Shown here: positions 1 through 11,661 of the stretch, piece after piece
Layout: every line of letters begins with the position of its first letter
Position numbering within the stretch: the stretch's first letter is position 1
Source: Henricia sp. BOLD:AAB3569
Taxonomy: Eukaryota > Echinodermata > Asteroidea > Spinulosida > Echinasteridae
Direction: 5' to 3'
NCBI GenBank assembly: GCA_037783545.1
Contig: JBBELK010000372.1
Span: forward strand, 1-64,000
DNA length: 64,000 nt
The notes under the pieces: model-generated
Told to the model about the DNA's origin: nothing
Databases searched by the model: none
What the model saw: only the letters and a program-made list of their open reading frames with translations
Position numbers and translations under genes: made by a program

Positions 1-70
1 ATCAGTGCCTTGTTAGTATTCAACAAACTTCTATTCTGATCAATAATTTAAATCTTAAGAACAATGATAA
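1..70. repeat. Dispersed repeat fragment, shared with 38393-38470
   Basis: Starts ATCAGTGCCTTGTTA, then continues through ACAAACTTC and ATCTTAAGAA words in the same order as the stretch at 38393-38470, with small indels. Truncated by the window edge. Confidence 0.5.
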
Positions 71-124
71 ACTATCGATTCATCACACCGTTGCACATGC
101 GCAGTAGGATAGAGGCGCAGTTGC

Positions 125-276
125 AGGGCGTGTTTGTTTCACGACAGATCCGAATCCAGATCGAGTTTAATACCGCGCAGAAACAAACGAAACTGCTCTC
201 AACTAGGAATTCAAGTCACGTGAATTGGATCTGCGCAGATCTGAATCTAGATCCGTCCGTAACAAACTCGCCCGTA
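125..276. mobile_element. MITE-like inverted-repeat element
   Basis: Ends are imperfect inverted repeats: GGGCGTGTTTGTTTCACGA on the left and the complement of AACAAACTCGCCCG on the right, both continuing into AGATCYGAATCYAGATC. About 150 bp with no coding capacity. Single copy in the window. Confidence 0.55.
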
Positions 277-1143
277 ATATATTTGACAGCGGAGGTCACG
301 TGTCAATGCTGCTAAGCGATTGTCAGTGATTTGCATATAGGTCATTGTAACTACATGTAATCTTCTTATTCGTGTGATTTTAAAATACATACGTGCTATA
401 AAGTTTTTGTAAATACACATGTACAGTAATTTAGTGTAAAACTTCGAAATGTAGAAGCTAGAAATTGAAAACCTAGAAGCTACATGATTTTACTTTTGCT
501 TTTTGTGTGACGGGAGTCTAGGAGGAACGTGGGGTGGATGGAGTGTTCAGTCCCGTGGGTGTTGTTAACGTCTTGATCCATTGAAGATTTTCTTTTGTGG
601 GGCGATCGTATAAAAAATGTATGCGTTGTTTGTTTTGCATGTTATCTTTCGCAAGATGGCGGGCCGGCAACGTCAAACGGTTATTCGTTCTGTCAGACTA
701 TGGAGAACAATAATCATATAGGAGTGAAACGTCTAGCATGCAGGCAATGTTTTTTCTGCCTTTTTTAAAATTCCTTTTTTAGAAGATTTTTTCGGTCATT
801 AACCTGGCGTTCATACTTGTCATTGTTGGCAGATTTCTCCTCGAAATTCATTAGTGTCTGCGGAGCGAGTCTAGTAATTGACGTAATTAAGTCAAAGACA
901 ACTTTTATTAGCGGCGGGCCGCTTCCCCATGGTCGTCAAACGAGCATAATTCCGCGGTGATTGCGTCGGCAAGACCGGTGAAAGAGACTGGGATATAGAG
1001 AGGGGAAAAACAACGATAACAGTCTGCGATTGGTGAAGTTGCCGAAAAGCTGAAAAAGCGCGCGCCCATACTCACCGGCGCGCTCTCCCCGTCGCAGTGG
1101 AGGTTGCACTAAGTTATCGCAGCACCATCATTTTGGCATTCAA

Positions 1144-1267
1144 GTGTGCATCAAGTACACAGGGCTACGACGGCAGCTAGATGCAAGTGCGGATGCCAAG
1201 AAACTGGCAAAAAGAACAAGCGAAACGCGCATGGCAGATCACACATTGGGCCACAAAAATAATAGTG
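1144..1267 (+). other. Possible upstream 5' exon (weak)
   Basis: An open stretch from 1144 ends at a textbook donor G|GTAAGT (GT at 1268). It follows a CpG-rich, promoter-like segment at 1040-1100. If spliced to 4422 the reading frame would not match the Sp8/9 frame, so it could only be a non-coding 5' exon. No acceptor upstream of 3680 is convincing. It could equally be chance. Confidence 0.2.
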
Positions 1268-3030
1268 GTAAGTGCACTCGCTTTCAAGAGGGGCCCCGCG
1301 AACGTCGCGGAGCGCGGCAAAGTACCGTGCCGCTGTTTCTCCCTCAACAACTCCCGCGCGCCCGGCCACAAGAAAATGACTCCGGCTCCATGAATTATGT
1401 AAAATGAAACCATCATCCCAAGTATTTTTACAGTATAATTTGCGACGGCGGGTTAAAACATTTTTTGTTGAATAAAAATAAAAAGGGGTTAAAAACGGCG
1501 CGATAAACATTCCGAGATGTTTTGAAGAGCGAGCGGGGATAGTGGAGTTATACGGAATTCAACCAGGGGTCCCTTTGGACTAATTTGGTTAAACATAACG
1601 GCAAACGGACAGTCACCTTTTTGTGGCTGTCATTAACCAATTCGCCCGGGTGTTCCCAACGCACCCTGGCGCTCTGTTTAAAACCCTGTGAGACCCTATG
1701 AGTTGCAATAATGCATCAAAAATTGGGTGTGATACGAAAATGTTTGGACGCCAGCGTTGCCGTGTTTTGCCGCTGGCGGCGTCCTCCTCAGATTTCGTGT
1801 GAAGTTTGTCTATACGATTTTTACAAGTAGCAAATTGACATGCCATTTTATTTTTATAACAGTATTCATGGATCTAGCACCAAACTATTCAACACCAAAA
1901 ACTTGAAAATGAAAGGATATCAAATAAATAGGAGAGTTTGCAAAAATAATGTAAATCCATGCTGTTGCACACTTTTTTTGAAACGAAATGGCGTCTGTCC
2001 AACCGTTCATGTCATAACTCTTGGTACAAAACAGGTTCGATTCACGACAAGAGTTAACTATGTTTCGCGGCTTATACATGCCTTCATTTGCATGTTTTTC
2101 AAGTTGTTGTTGCGTTTTTCCAAATAAACCTGGCAAACCTTTCCCAAACCTTAAACGAAAACAAGCAATCCCCAAACACCAAAACCAACCTTGCAAACAT
2201 AAAAAATAACGGAATAAGTAGAAACAACAGACGAAACAAATGATAGCAACTAAACGTTCGACGCCATCTATAGTAGCTCAAATAATATCATGTTCTTGTA
2301 CATTAACAACGAAGGTACACGATGCATGCATGTGTGTGCAGTTGCATCTGTTTTGCAAGTCTTGGGTAATATTTCACATTCATAACGCCCGTTTGAAGTG
2401 GTCGTGAACGGCAGAAAGGTTACTTGAGGTCACGGTCCAATGAAATTCATCATTCTCCTAACCTGTCAATCGTGTATACGTACGTGCACACAATCGTGCA
2501 AAACCCGCGATACGTTTAGTGCGTGAAGTGCCATCAGCTAAGTTAACTTTTCAAGGCAAACACACCCTCCAAGTCGTTGGGGGCGCTGTTCAAGGCCAAA
2601 ACGCCACCATTTTGCCGGTCAATGGCCTCACAGCTCGCGGCTAGCCGTTGTTACGACCCCCTAGTGTACAATATTTAATCTGGCGGTGGCTAACCGAGCG
2701 TATGACCAGACCAGACAACAACTGGCCAGATATCTTCCCCTTTTGTCCCAAATACACACAGAGAAGAGAAGGAGAAAGTCAGATCTTAATCCGCCTTTCA
2801 ATGGGCAGTTTTCCGTCCCGTTGAACCCCGCGCCACCCGGCTAGTTGTTTTGGCGCATTGTAGTCGGCCGTGTCCCGGCGATACACAAGTCGGTTGTGAC
2901 CACCCTTTGGGTCGATCAATTCCGGCCCTTGTCCTTTAACAGGCTCATAAAAAAAATCTCAACTGCTGAAGCTGTGTTTCTTGTTATTGCGTCTGTGTTC
3001 CTTTCTCCTTGCGTCAAACGGGTGTCGGAT

Positions 3031-3073
3031 GCTTCGCCCCATTTCCACTTCGCCCCATTTCCACTTCGCCCCA
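3031..3073. repeat. Short tandem repeat, about 16-bp unit
   Basis: The unit CTTCGCCCCATTTCCA is repeated head to tail about two and a half times. The CACTTCGCCC core also appears, mostly inverted, in the array at 59186-59360. Confidence 0.75.
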
Positions 3074-3579
3074 CCTATGCTATTTAGCCGGCAATCGGTC
3101 AATAAAATAGGAAAAAGAGTCAGGAGCAGTCGGGAACCGTCGGGAAGTAGTCAGAAACCGTCAAGGAAATTAATAACTGTTTTTTTTTTTTACTTCCACA
3201 TCAATTTTAGGCCTAGTCTTTAGTTTTTAAAAAGTGAAAATATGGACATTAAAGATATTTTATATTAAACGATTGGTTAAAAACTGAAAAGTGTTAATAT
3301 CGAATCGATTTCCACAAAGACACGTTTGTAGTTTTATACGATTACATTAATTTCGGACGATTTTTACAAAACTAAAAAAAAAAGACTTGCAAACGATTGA
3401 TTAGATGTTTATTTCGGCGTTGAAATTGCCACATTATACCCGAGCCCTCTCGATTTGAATTTAAATGAAAAGGCGACTATGCCGAATCGGCAAAGCCGTC
3501 AAAAGATCGCGATGCTTAGCTCTATACGATGAGGATGCTTCAAAAACAATTAATTTCTAAGTTGGCGAATAATTAAAGA

Positions 3580-3679
3580 AGGTCACGTGCGGTCTCGGCC
3601 AATAAAAATCGCAGAGGCAGTATTTTGGGTATACGCATGCACGTGGCTCGATCAGCGTGCATATTTTAATCGGGTAATA
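3580..3679 (+). promoter_or_regulatory. Candidate proximal promoter of the Sp8/9-like gene
   Basis: Immediately upstream of the candidate first exon lie two CACGTG E-boxes (3583-3588 and 3640-3645), a CCAAT box at 3599-3603 and an AT-rich stretch ATATTTTAA at 3661-3669. Motif clustering is the only evidence. Its location fits a short 5' UTR. Confidence 0.35.
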
Positions 3680-3706
3680 ATGATGGTTGGGTCCTTGCTG
3701 TATACG
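3680..3706 (+). CDS. Sp8/9: Candidate first coding exon of the Sp8/9-like gene
   Basis: ATG at 3680 (a second at 3683) opens a nine-codon stretch reading MMVGSLLYT that stops at a consensus donor, ACG|GTGAGC, with GT at 3707-3708. Splicing to 4422 is phase 0 on both sides and gives [26 protein letters not shown]. Vertebrate SP7, SP8 and SP9 likewise begin with a tiny exon encoding about seven residues containing a Ser-Leu-Leu or Ser-Ile-Leu core, joined in phase 0 to the Sp-box exon. Position, phase and the SLL core all agree. What is inferred is that this ATG and not another is used; no transcript evidence is available here. Confidence 0.55.
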
Positions 3707-4421
3707 GTGAGCGCTGGATATCTGAGCGATGTATTGATTAATGGCAGATAGTCATAATCACCCATAGCTGCCAGTCACTGCGTGCCAGTCAGTCATTCGA
3801 CCGGTGATCGAGGGGAGAGTTTGAGGCCAGAGTCGGGGTTGGGATGCGTCCGAGGCGTGGTAGTGCGGATCTGAACTCGCCTTGTCACGGCTAGCTAGCT
3901 GCCCATCCAGTTGACCTCGCGCAGTCATCGAGTGTCTATATACGCGGCTCGCGACCGGCACTGGACGGCCGGATACGGACCGGGGACTCTCTTGCTCCGA
4001 CAGTCAGTGATTATGTGGACTGACTCGCGCTGTGTCCGTTCGTGTCTCTCGCCTCACAGTTAGTGATCGGACGCCCCGATGATGAGACTTAGCTTTCCAT
4101 TATTATAGTAGGTTTATTGTGCCATGGTGATAGATATAATTCGTTTTCCGTCGTCTTTGGTGAAGTGAAGCTTGTATTGTCACCGAGGAGTTTTTGCCGT
4201 TTGTAGCATACACGCGCCGAGACCATATAATTCTGGTTAACACGCCTTTCCGTTTTAAACCCGTTTCTGAGATTTTGCGCCCTTCAAGCGTACTGATGCT
4301 GTTTCGGCAATGAATTTCATACCATTTCGGTCGGCAAAACACAATAAACGCATTTGGAATAAACTCTGGTTACTTTTTCCTGGTTTTTAATATTTTCTGT
4401 ATCTCTTGTTTTTGTCTACAG
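3707..4421 (+). other. Predicted phase-0 intron of the Sp8/9-like gene
   Basis: 715 bp from GTGAGC to a pyrimidine-rich acceptor (TTGTTTTTGTCTACAG). The 5' half (about 3760-4080) is unusually GC-rich and contains TATATA at 3937-3942, so it could double as an alternative promoter producing transcripts that start at the ATG 4455. No other coding potential is seen. Confidence 0.5.
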
Positions 4422-5840
4422 GAACAGCCACGTCTGGGAACCACACCACTAGCCATGCTAGCTGCTACCTGCAATAAGATTGGTACCAAGACCCCGCCCC
4501 CACCCATCGCTGATCCCCCTAGCCCCAAGACTGGCAAAAGTTTTCTCCCCTTTAAGAAGAACTCTTCCATGTCGGATCTTCCGTCGGCTCTGACAGAGTC
4601 CAGGATGCCGTCCGTGCCAGTTTCAGCCAACGGGTTTACTCCTTACTCCATCTCGCCCGCCGCGGCTATCCACAACTCGTCCCTAACCAGCACCTCGGCC
4701 GCCGCGGCGGCTTACAACGAGATGCTCATACACGGTAGGACTTCTCTAAAATCTAGCCTACCCTGGACTTCTACGGACTCTGCGTCCCAGCCAGCAATCA
4801 TCCACAAACTCCACGGAACCACGGCGGATCATTTAGTGTGCCCCGGTATGCCCCTGTGCCCTCATCCGTACGAGTCCTGGCTGAAAGCGTCCACCGCGGC
4901 CGCGGCCAGTATTGCCCGGGACTCCGGCTCGGCTTCGACCCTCAGCTGGTGGGAGCTGCGCGGTGGATCGAGCTGGCTGGACCTTCACCCGAGCACGGCC
5001 GTAGCACTTAGCTCTCAGTTTCCCAAATATTCCAGCTACGCCGCGGAGTGTGCGGCGTTGAACGCGACACACCCCGTCTTCAACTCCCCAAGCGGTCATC
5101 CATTTTTGCCGGCTCCTCCACTATTCACACACGAGAGTCTTGGATCCTTAGTAGCCCCGGCTGGGTATGATCTGATGAGTCTTTCCCATATGCGATCGCC
5201 CTTCCTAACGCCGAGTGGTTTCAGCGGACTGTCGCTTTCGTCTCGGGCCAATCGTCGCTACACCGGACGAGCGACCTGCGACTGCCCGAACTGCCAGGAG
5301 AACGAACGGCTAGCCGCGGCCGGCCAGCCCATCCGCAAGAAGAACGTCCACACATGCCACATACCGGGATGCGGTAAGATTTACGGCAAGACGTCCCATC
5401 TAAAGGCTCACTTAAGATGGCACACGGGCGAACGCCCCTTTGTGTGTAACTGGTTATTCTGTGGTAAACGGTTCACGCGTTCGGACGAGCTACAACGCCA
5501 TCTGCGAACGCACACGGGTGAGAAAAGGTTCGCCTGTCCTACGTGCAACAAACGTTTCATGAGGAGTGACCACCTCAGTAAACATATCAAAACTCACACT
5601 GGTACAACGAGCAGCAGCGGCGGCACAAGCACCAGCAGCACCAGCAGCACCAGCAGCAGCACAAGTTGCGGCAGTTCGTCCACCGGCAAGAAAACTACGG
5701 TTACCGCAAGCGGAAGCGAGTCTGAAGCCAGCCCGGGTGACCCGGGCAGCGAGCGTAACCCGTCTCCGCTAACAGCAAAGACCGCCAATTCCACCTCGAC
5801 CAGAAACCAACACACCGAGGTAAAAATGATAACGTCTTAG
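4422..5840 (+). CDS. Sp8/9: Sp6-9 group (Sp8/Sp9-like) zinc-finger transcription factor, main coding exon
   Basis: Nuclear DNA-binding regulator that, by family, binds GC/GT boxes and acts in ectoderm, neural and appendage patterning, often downstream of Wnt. Counting from the ATG at 4455 the protein is 461 residues. It has an N-terminal Sp-box-like motif [13 protein letters not shown], which straddles that ATG; HPYESW at 137-142 and a Trp-rich stretch at 164-177, both typical of Sp6-9; a Buttonhead box CDCPNC at 275-280; and three C2H2 fingers: C301/C306/H319/H323, C331/C336/H349/H353 and C361/C364/H377/H381. Base-contact sequences [16 protein letters not shown] and RSDHLSKH are intact. Ala runs lie at 82-86 and 148-152, and a Ser/Thr-rich tail from 383. 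The acceptor TTTGTCTACAG ends at 4421. From there 11 codons ([11 protein letters not shown]) run in frame into the ATG and match vertebrate SP8/SP9 N-termini, so 4455 is probably an internal or alternative start. Sp5 and Klf are excluded by the HPYESW and Trp motifs. The family assignment is secure; orthology to SP8 versus SP9 is not resolvable, since one gene usually stands for the group in invertebrates. Confidence 0.96.
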   Translation, partial: EQPRLGTTPLAMLAATCNKIGTKTPPPPIADPPSPKTGKSFLPFKKNSSMSDLPSALTESRMPSVPVSANGFTPYSISPAAAIHNSSLTSTSAAAAAYNEMLIHGRTSLKSSLPWTSTDSASQPAIIHKLHGTTADHLVCPGMPLCPHPYESWLKASTAAAASIARDSGSASTLSWWELRGGSSWLDLHPSTAVALSSQFPKYSSYAAECAALNATHPVFNSPSGHPFLPAPPLFTHESLGSLVAPAGYDLMSLSHMRSPFLTPSGFSGLSLSSRANRRYTGRATCDCPNCQENERLAAAGQPIRKKNVHTCHIPGCGKIYGKTSHLKAHLRWHTGERPFVCNWLFCGKRFTRSDELQRHLRTHTGEKRFACPTCNKRFMRSDHLSKHIKTHTGTTSSSGGTSTSSTSSTSSSTSCGSSSTGKKTTVTASGSESEASPGDPGSERNPSPLTAKTANSTSTRNQHTEVKMITS

Positions 5841-6650
5841 CGTCTTAAAGACGCGACAAGAGACAATAAAAACAGCCACGTAGTCTTGCAGAAAGTATTC
5901 TGACAAAACACCAGTTTTTCGTAAAAATAAACTGTCAACAAATACCACAAAAGCTAAAAACAACAAAGAAATGTGTGTTTATATAGATATTATTTTGACC
6001 CAGAGCTCCCGATTGTGAATTCTGCACAAGTAATTTCGCGCCAAAATCGTGGCGCCATTCTTATAGACAAAATTAAAGCAGAGATATTATTAATTTATAA
6101 GTGTGTGTGCGTGTAAATAATACTGACGATAATGTCAGCAATTCAGAACACCTATTCCCATGTAAGATGAAATATAGACATCACATAAACAAAGGGTAAA
6201 AACCTGACACTGGTTAATGCAAATAATATAATTGTGAAACGTCTGTGCAATATCCGTAATAGAACTCTGTTTTTGGTGCAAACAACATGCGGATATTATA
6301 TTCACTGGCAGTACTCTTTTGGCATTTTCATGTGGTTGATTCCAAATGACCCAGCTATCGTATTTTGTTTTAACGGACTGACCAATTATCTTCAGTTCAA
6401 TTAAACGTCTCAGCAAAATAATTACTATTATACCACAAGCACGTGTCGCCGACATAAAATGACACAAAACCAGTATGTATGTAGCCACTATATAGTCACT
6501 TGTTCATAAACGCGACGCCATGTTGTATATGAAAAGACAAAAGAACAACAAAAATGTTGGTATGGCAATGTTCACTTTTTGCCTAACGCTATCAAGGATA
6601 ATAATTTTTCTGTTTCCTTGAAATAAAGTGTTTGTGACAGATGCATGGTT
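5841..6650 (+). other. Probable 3' UTR with polyadenylation signals
   Basis: Downstream of the TAG stop at 5838-5840 the sequence becomes AT-rich and loses coding character. Canonical AATAAA hexamers occur at 5865-5870, 5926-5931 and 6622-6627. The last is followed at once by a GT-rich stretch (GTGTTTGTG), the best-looking cleavage context, so the UTR may be about 0.8 kb, with shorter alternatives. Confidence 0.5.
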
Positions 6651-6769
6651 TTATCACCTCCATGGTTTTATTATTTTCACGGACATGTATAGCTTTCCAG
6701 TCCACTGGTTGTCAAAATTTACAACCGTGACCTACCAGAAATAATTCAGTTTAGAGAACAGTAGATATG

Positions 6770-7015
6770 AGTTAAACCCCATTACACCATTTGCAGCGAC
6801 CCAAACTTTTACTTCATGTGTTGGCAAAAAAAACCCTGCTAATTACCATTCATTCAACGCAAAAACCATGCATGGATTTTTAAGATTTTCTGAATTATTA
6901 CTGCATCTATGAGGCTGAAATATCTACAAGGTACATTGGCAACATTGTTCTTTAGTTATGTAATGCTGCTGTTCCTGAAATTCGTCAAGGGTTTAATCTG
7001 CAAATGATGTTAGGC
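6770..7015. repeat. Dispersed repeat R3, copy 1
   Basis: AT-rich dispersed repeat recognisable by ACCATTCATTCAACRCAAA, CCATGCATGG and TTCTTTAGTTATGTAATGCTG words. Related stretches at 18520-18600, 21700-22090, 29300-29480, 53590-53770, 54976-55265, 60925-61150 and 62640-62840 share them in the same order. No open frame of note and no clear terminal repeats. Transposon class unknown. Confidence 0.65.
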
Positions 7016-7288
7016 ATGCAAATCACTGAATATTGTTTGGTAAAACGGCAACGTGAATAAGGAATATCAATTCAAACTTTTTACCTAAAAATCTGTTTGT
7101 AAAACCGTTGAAATCGTTGTCTGATTTAGGAAGATAAATCTATTAGGCGTTGAGCTAATAAGTTTAGGGGAAAAAAGTGGCAATAAGTGGTTGTTTTTTT
7201 CTGATGACATCGCATTATGATTAGTAATTTTTACTCATTCGACAAAGGCCTTAAAAACAGACTCAAACAGGGGCACTGGTAAGAACAT

Positions 7289-7424
7289 AGGTCATGTCGT
7301 TTTTATACTTATTTCAAGTCTGACTTGGTGTATAATGTACCCGTTATGCATATATGGTACTTCCTATATTTGGTGAAGTATGCGCGATTTCAGACTTGAA
7401 ATAAGTCTGAAAACGACAGGACCT
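7289..7424. mobile_element. MITE, long-terminal-inverted-repeat hairpin
   Basis: AGGTCATGTCGTTTTTATAC on the left is mirrored by CTGAAAACGACAGGACCT on the right, and both continue into CTTATTTCAAGTCTGA, giving about 35-bp arms around a 65-bp centre. Non-coding; one copy in the window. Confidence 0.7.
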
Positions 7425-10337
7425 ACCCCCCGTAGTGGATGTCTGCAAATTATCTTACCGTTACCCCCCCGTCTTAAATGATATATTTTCTAAAAGCAAG
7501 ACACATCTTCGTTTGAGTTTTCTTTTTTTACACGAGAACATGTTCGTTTCTGCCCAAGATTTTTGAGCATTTACTAAAGAAGGACCGATTATGCTTTTCC
7601 ATTTATTTCTTTAAATCAACGCGACAACATTTACAAAACAAAACAATTATCCATTATGTTCAAAGTGAGAAGAGAGAAAAAGACAACGTGAGAGTGAGAG
7701 ATTTTGCGAGAGACAACGAGAAAGCAAACTACTACGCGTAGGATTATTCTAAAGTGCAAGAAAAATAGATGTAAACTCATGGTACTTTTGTTTCTGTTAA
7801 CTTGTTGACTATAGTAGGCCTATCCTGTAGCGTACTACCTCATTCTCAGGTATCGCACAAAACACGAGTTATGTCATCTGTGTTTCAATTTATTAAAATT
7901 ATTTGTCCTCGACCATGTAAAACAAAACACCGTATAACAAAATGCACACAATTATAATTTTGATTAACAACTCTTAAGAGTTTAGTATTATAAGAGAAAA
8001 CTTAATTTAGTCCACACTGATGGTGATGTTCAGGGGATGGATTTTTTTATCCCCGTTTCCTAGATTAAAATGAACTTAAAAATAAAATGAAACTGTAAAA
8101 AAAAACTTTCCAAAATTTTGACTTTTTTTTTCTTCCAAAATTTATATCAGTGTGAATATTTTGAATGAGCAGATAATGTCAACCTTGCCATTGTCACACA
8201 ATATGTGTACAATCGAATAATTTTATAAACTTAGCATGGGTGTTTTCGCGTCATAACCAGAGACATGTTTTTGACTTAAATACTGGTTTTAACCAATGAA
8301 GGACTGCGTTTGCCGACCGCCAAAGCTGACCATTGGTCGAATCCGTAGTGACGTCAGAAACCTGTTTCTGCTTGTGATCGCGAAAACAGGCCCCTACACT
8401 CGTGATTTATTAATTCAGACAAAGTCAACAGTCTGGCGTCTGGACTTAAAATGACACTAATACAATTGGACACATTGAAGTAACTGGACCAGACTTTTCG
8501 GCTCGCTAATATGGCTGTCTTAAAATACCGATTCAAACATAAAGGCTTTTTTCAATGCTTATGATTGTCAGGTTTTCACGTGTTTATCATTTCATGAATG
8601 TAGAATGGTGCTTTATTATTAAAAATGAAAGAAAAACTCGACACAAAGACATCGTAAGATGGCCGCTTTGGCCATCTTACGACCCCAAAATAGTCTGGTT
8701 CCGGTGGCTTCAATGACATTCAATGATATTCCATGTGTATATTACGAGTCTAAATTTAGTTTATTGTGATGCCTGTGAGCTTACTTCACGAGAAAAAGCT
8801 TTGCGAAATGTTTACTTGTGGGAAAAAAGGTCACATTTTTAATTGTTTAATACAATTATGTTGTATAAGTGACAAATTGTTCGAGGGACGTATCTTGCTC
8901 TTTAAAAATTCATTGCCATTTTTAACCATAATTACTGATTTTATAAATATGACATATTGTCAATCTAAAGTGACGGGGCTTTGGTATATTGGAATTACAT
9001 CTTTTTATTTTTCAATGATTTTTTTAAAGATTGGGAGAACAGCTTCTCACTGTTTCAGATTTTATATTTTCCGGGACGTCGGGATTATGGCAAAAGGTAT
9101 TTTATAGTATAAAAAACGTACAAAAAGTACGAAAAATGTTGTATTCAATCGAAGAGGTTCATGAATATTGGGCGTGGTTTTGGGAGATGGGTGTAGGCTT
9201 TAGCCTGCAGAGTTAATAAAACAATGTTTTTTTCTCTTCACTCTTTGTTCATTTTTGTCTAGCCCTTCTCAGAAATGTCGGGTCTAAAACCGTGCCGAGG
9301 AAAATGGCGATTTCATTTAATATCCCCTTGGACGTATATTCTATTTGTTAACCTGAATGTTCTGTTATAATAACTGAATGTTATATAATAACCTCCCTTA
9401 TTGTTTATAAAAATGTTCTGGAATCATTCAAAATTGGTAAAACTTGGAACATGAACAAGCTTATATTAAACATGTGTTACAAGCTTTCCTGTTTGCCACA
9501 AGATTTTGGCCTTTCAGTATTTAATATCCAACCTTTTTTTCTTCCTCTGCGACAGTCGTAACAAACAAGCACGGCAAACCTCAAAAGACAGACATTTCCC
9601 AACTTCAAAATATGGCATTTGAAAAAAAAAATAAAAGCGTTAACTTGCAACAAATGTATTCATGCATCGTCTTCAAGCGAGTAAAAACGGTAGACGCGTT
9701 TTCATGTTTAAATTGGCCACTGCTCTGCAACATTGTAGTTTTAGATTATTAAGTCAATTATGATTCGCACAAAGTATTCACAGCCTTTAAAGTATATTGT
9801 CAGCGCTCGGTTTCCTCTTGAAAAATAGTTATAATTAAAAATTGATATTTTCTTTATTTTTTGAGGTTATGTGCTTCTTAATAAGAGATTGCTAAAATAT
9901 AAACCCACTTCCTAAAACTCATGGAACACAAGGTTGTCCCGAAAAATGTCAAAAACTCCAGTTTTTGTTCTGTAACAAATCGGAAAAAAAACCGGGAAAA
10001 AAATCCATTTTAAAAACTCAAATTTATTTAAAGTTAAGTCTGCCGCGAGCACAAATAATGCACCTTTAAGCTGATGATTTTATTTTTCATTCTTTTATCT
10101 TTTTCTTTATTTCTTTGGAATATGATTTATCAGACGAGACATATTATATTGTTGCGCATACTCGTCGCCTGTCCCACAGGTGTGTACATATTTAAATGTA
10201 AGAGTGTATAATTACCATAAGTATAGAGTGTGGGATATAATTATTGATATTATAAATGTTGAATAAAATGATTGTCCTATAGTGTAAACACTTGTGTCCG
10301 AGTTTCATGTGTGGTCTGGTTACTCAGATGACTATTA
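7425..10337. other. AT-rich intergenic DNA
   Basis: No gene or RNA recognised. Contains one perfect hairpin (8652-8682) and AATAAA-like words. Frames at 8766-9107 and 9031-9216 are low-complexity, AT-driven and show no family features. Confidence 0.6.
8652..8682. repeat. Perfect 13-bp-arm hairpin
   Basis: TCGTAAGATGGCC, a 5-base loop (GCTTT), then the exact reverse complement. Both arms carry an AAGATGGCC YY1-like word. It may be the collapsed remnant of a MITE. Confidence 0.8.
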
Positions 10338-10577
10338 CACTGCAAAAACTGTGGTGTTATATTAACACCAGTGGTGTTGTCTTATATAGATACCAACCCT
10401 GGTGTTAAAATTTAACACCATAGGTGTTAGTTTTGATTCGTGCACTTGGAATAAATGCATTTTTATTAACACCCTAAGTGTTAAAACTAATACTTGTGGT
10501 GTTAAAACTTAACACCAGGCTTGGTATCCATATAAGACAACACCACTGGTGTTAATTTAACACCAGTTTTTGCAATG
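10338..10577. mobile_element. Palindromic MITE C1, copy 1 (uninterrupted)
   Basis: 240 bp with ends CACTGCAAAAACTG and CAGTTTTTGCAATG. It is almost entirely a palindrome made of repeated GGTGTTA/TAACACC words and TATAGATACCAA / TTGGTATC arms. A second copy at 35021-36189 is interrupted by two other insertions, and this intact copy supplies the empty-site sequence for one of them. Confidence 0.85.
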
Positions 10578-10669
10578 CAGGGATATATTTATAATGCCAA
10601 AGGTTATAGTTAATCGGCTCCAGTCTGTGTTGTTAATTTCAACGACATGTAAACAATGAAAACGACATA

Positions 10670-10895
10670 AACATTATGGAGCATAAAAAAAAACCAAAAG
10701 AAAAAGAGGAAAAAATTTCTCCATTTTTTGATTACAAAAAAATAGTAAACGCAGCCATGCGTAACAAAGCTGCTGTGAATAATTTTATATTTCAACTTAA
10801 TGCAAAAGAAAATTTAAAATTTTGATTAAGCTCGTTTTTGAAGAAAAATCACGTTTCTTTTGTTGCTCTGTAGGCCCTATATAGGATGGCTTTTG
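10670..10895. repeat. Dispersed repeat R5, copy 1
   Basis: Shares ordered words (TTTCTCCA, TTTGATTA, CAACTTAA, AAAGAAAATTT, CGTTTCTTTTGTTGCT, CCTATATA) with 25800-26045. Function and class unknown. Confidence 0.5.
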
Positions 10896-10935
10896 TTCAC
10901 AAAGCAGGTTATATGCAATAAAATCCGAGGTGTCA

Positions 10936-11057
10936 TGTAACATAAATGTCGGCATAGTCGCCAGGTCCGCGAGATCGCCATCCTATTTATCGGCCACTGT
11001 TCATCAATTTGGTGACGAGGCCACGGACCTGGCCACTATGCCAACATTTGCGTTACA
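10936..11057. mobile_element. MITE with about 34-bp inverted termini
   Basis: TGTAACATAAATGTCGGCAT on the left is mirrored by ATGCCAACATTTGCGTTACA on the right, continuing through the CCAGGTCCG word. Small, non-coding, nearly hairpin-shaped. Confidence 0.75.
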
Positions 11058-11661
11058 AGGTATCTCCTTAACCTCCAACAGTGCGTGTATCAAGACATAC
11101 ACGAGTAACTACACAATATTTACATACATGTATTTCGAACGCCCAGAAATTGCAATTTCAAGTATACATTTTTATGTCATGCTCCATAGACTAAGTGCAT
11201 GGAGTCTCAATGGCGAACGTGTATATGCATGGTATTTCTCCCCAATGGGTAATTGTGATAAGAAGGATCTTACCGTTGTGGTAGTTTTCTTCGCTCTCCA
11301 ACGATCCCAGGTATATTTGCTGATAGAATGAATATCCTCAAATGTCAGTTTCGTTTTTGGAAGTTCTGCAAAATCCTTCTGAAAACGTAATTCCAAACTC
11401 TGTTAGAATCGACATGACGCGAAGAACTAGTATACGACGTCTGTAGACAACACATGTACAGTATTATTTCCTACGAACCACAACGGCTATATTCCACAGA
11501 TCAAAGGTAACGATTTATGCAACGAGGATGGGGTGGTATAAGCTATCTCCATTGCTTGGCCACGAAAACTAACACAACACGTTCCAAACGTTTCCAGCTT
11601 CATACCAATATGAAAATCCATACCAACAAAATCCATTATACAATGAACTATACCTTGCTCA

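Larger units (their letters stand above)
277..3579. other. Upstream intergenic DNA
   Basis: No convincing gene. Contains the weak candidate exon at 1144-1267, a YY1-like word CAAGATGGCGGG at 652-663, a CpG-rich segment around 900-1100, and a short tandem array at 3031-3073. Open frames here are short and have no recognisable domains. Confidence 0.6.

Noticed and set aside
1181-1393. Alternative frames around 1144-1510
   Set aside because: Overlapping frames on both strands in a CpG-rich patch with no domain; only the splice donor is worth noting.
4455-5840. Assignment as Sp5 or a Klf factor
   Set aside because: The HPYESW and Trp-rich motifs plus the [10 protein letters not shown] start are Sp6-9 features, and the Buttonhead box excludes Klf.
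6135-6488. 117-codon minus-strand frame
   Set aside because: Antisense to the probable 3' UTR, AT-driven and without domain features.
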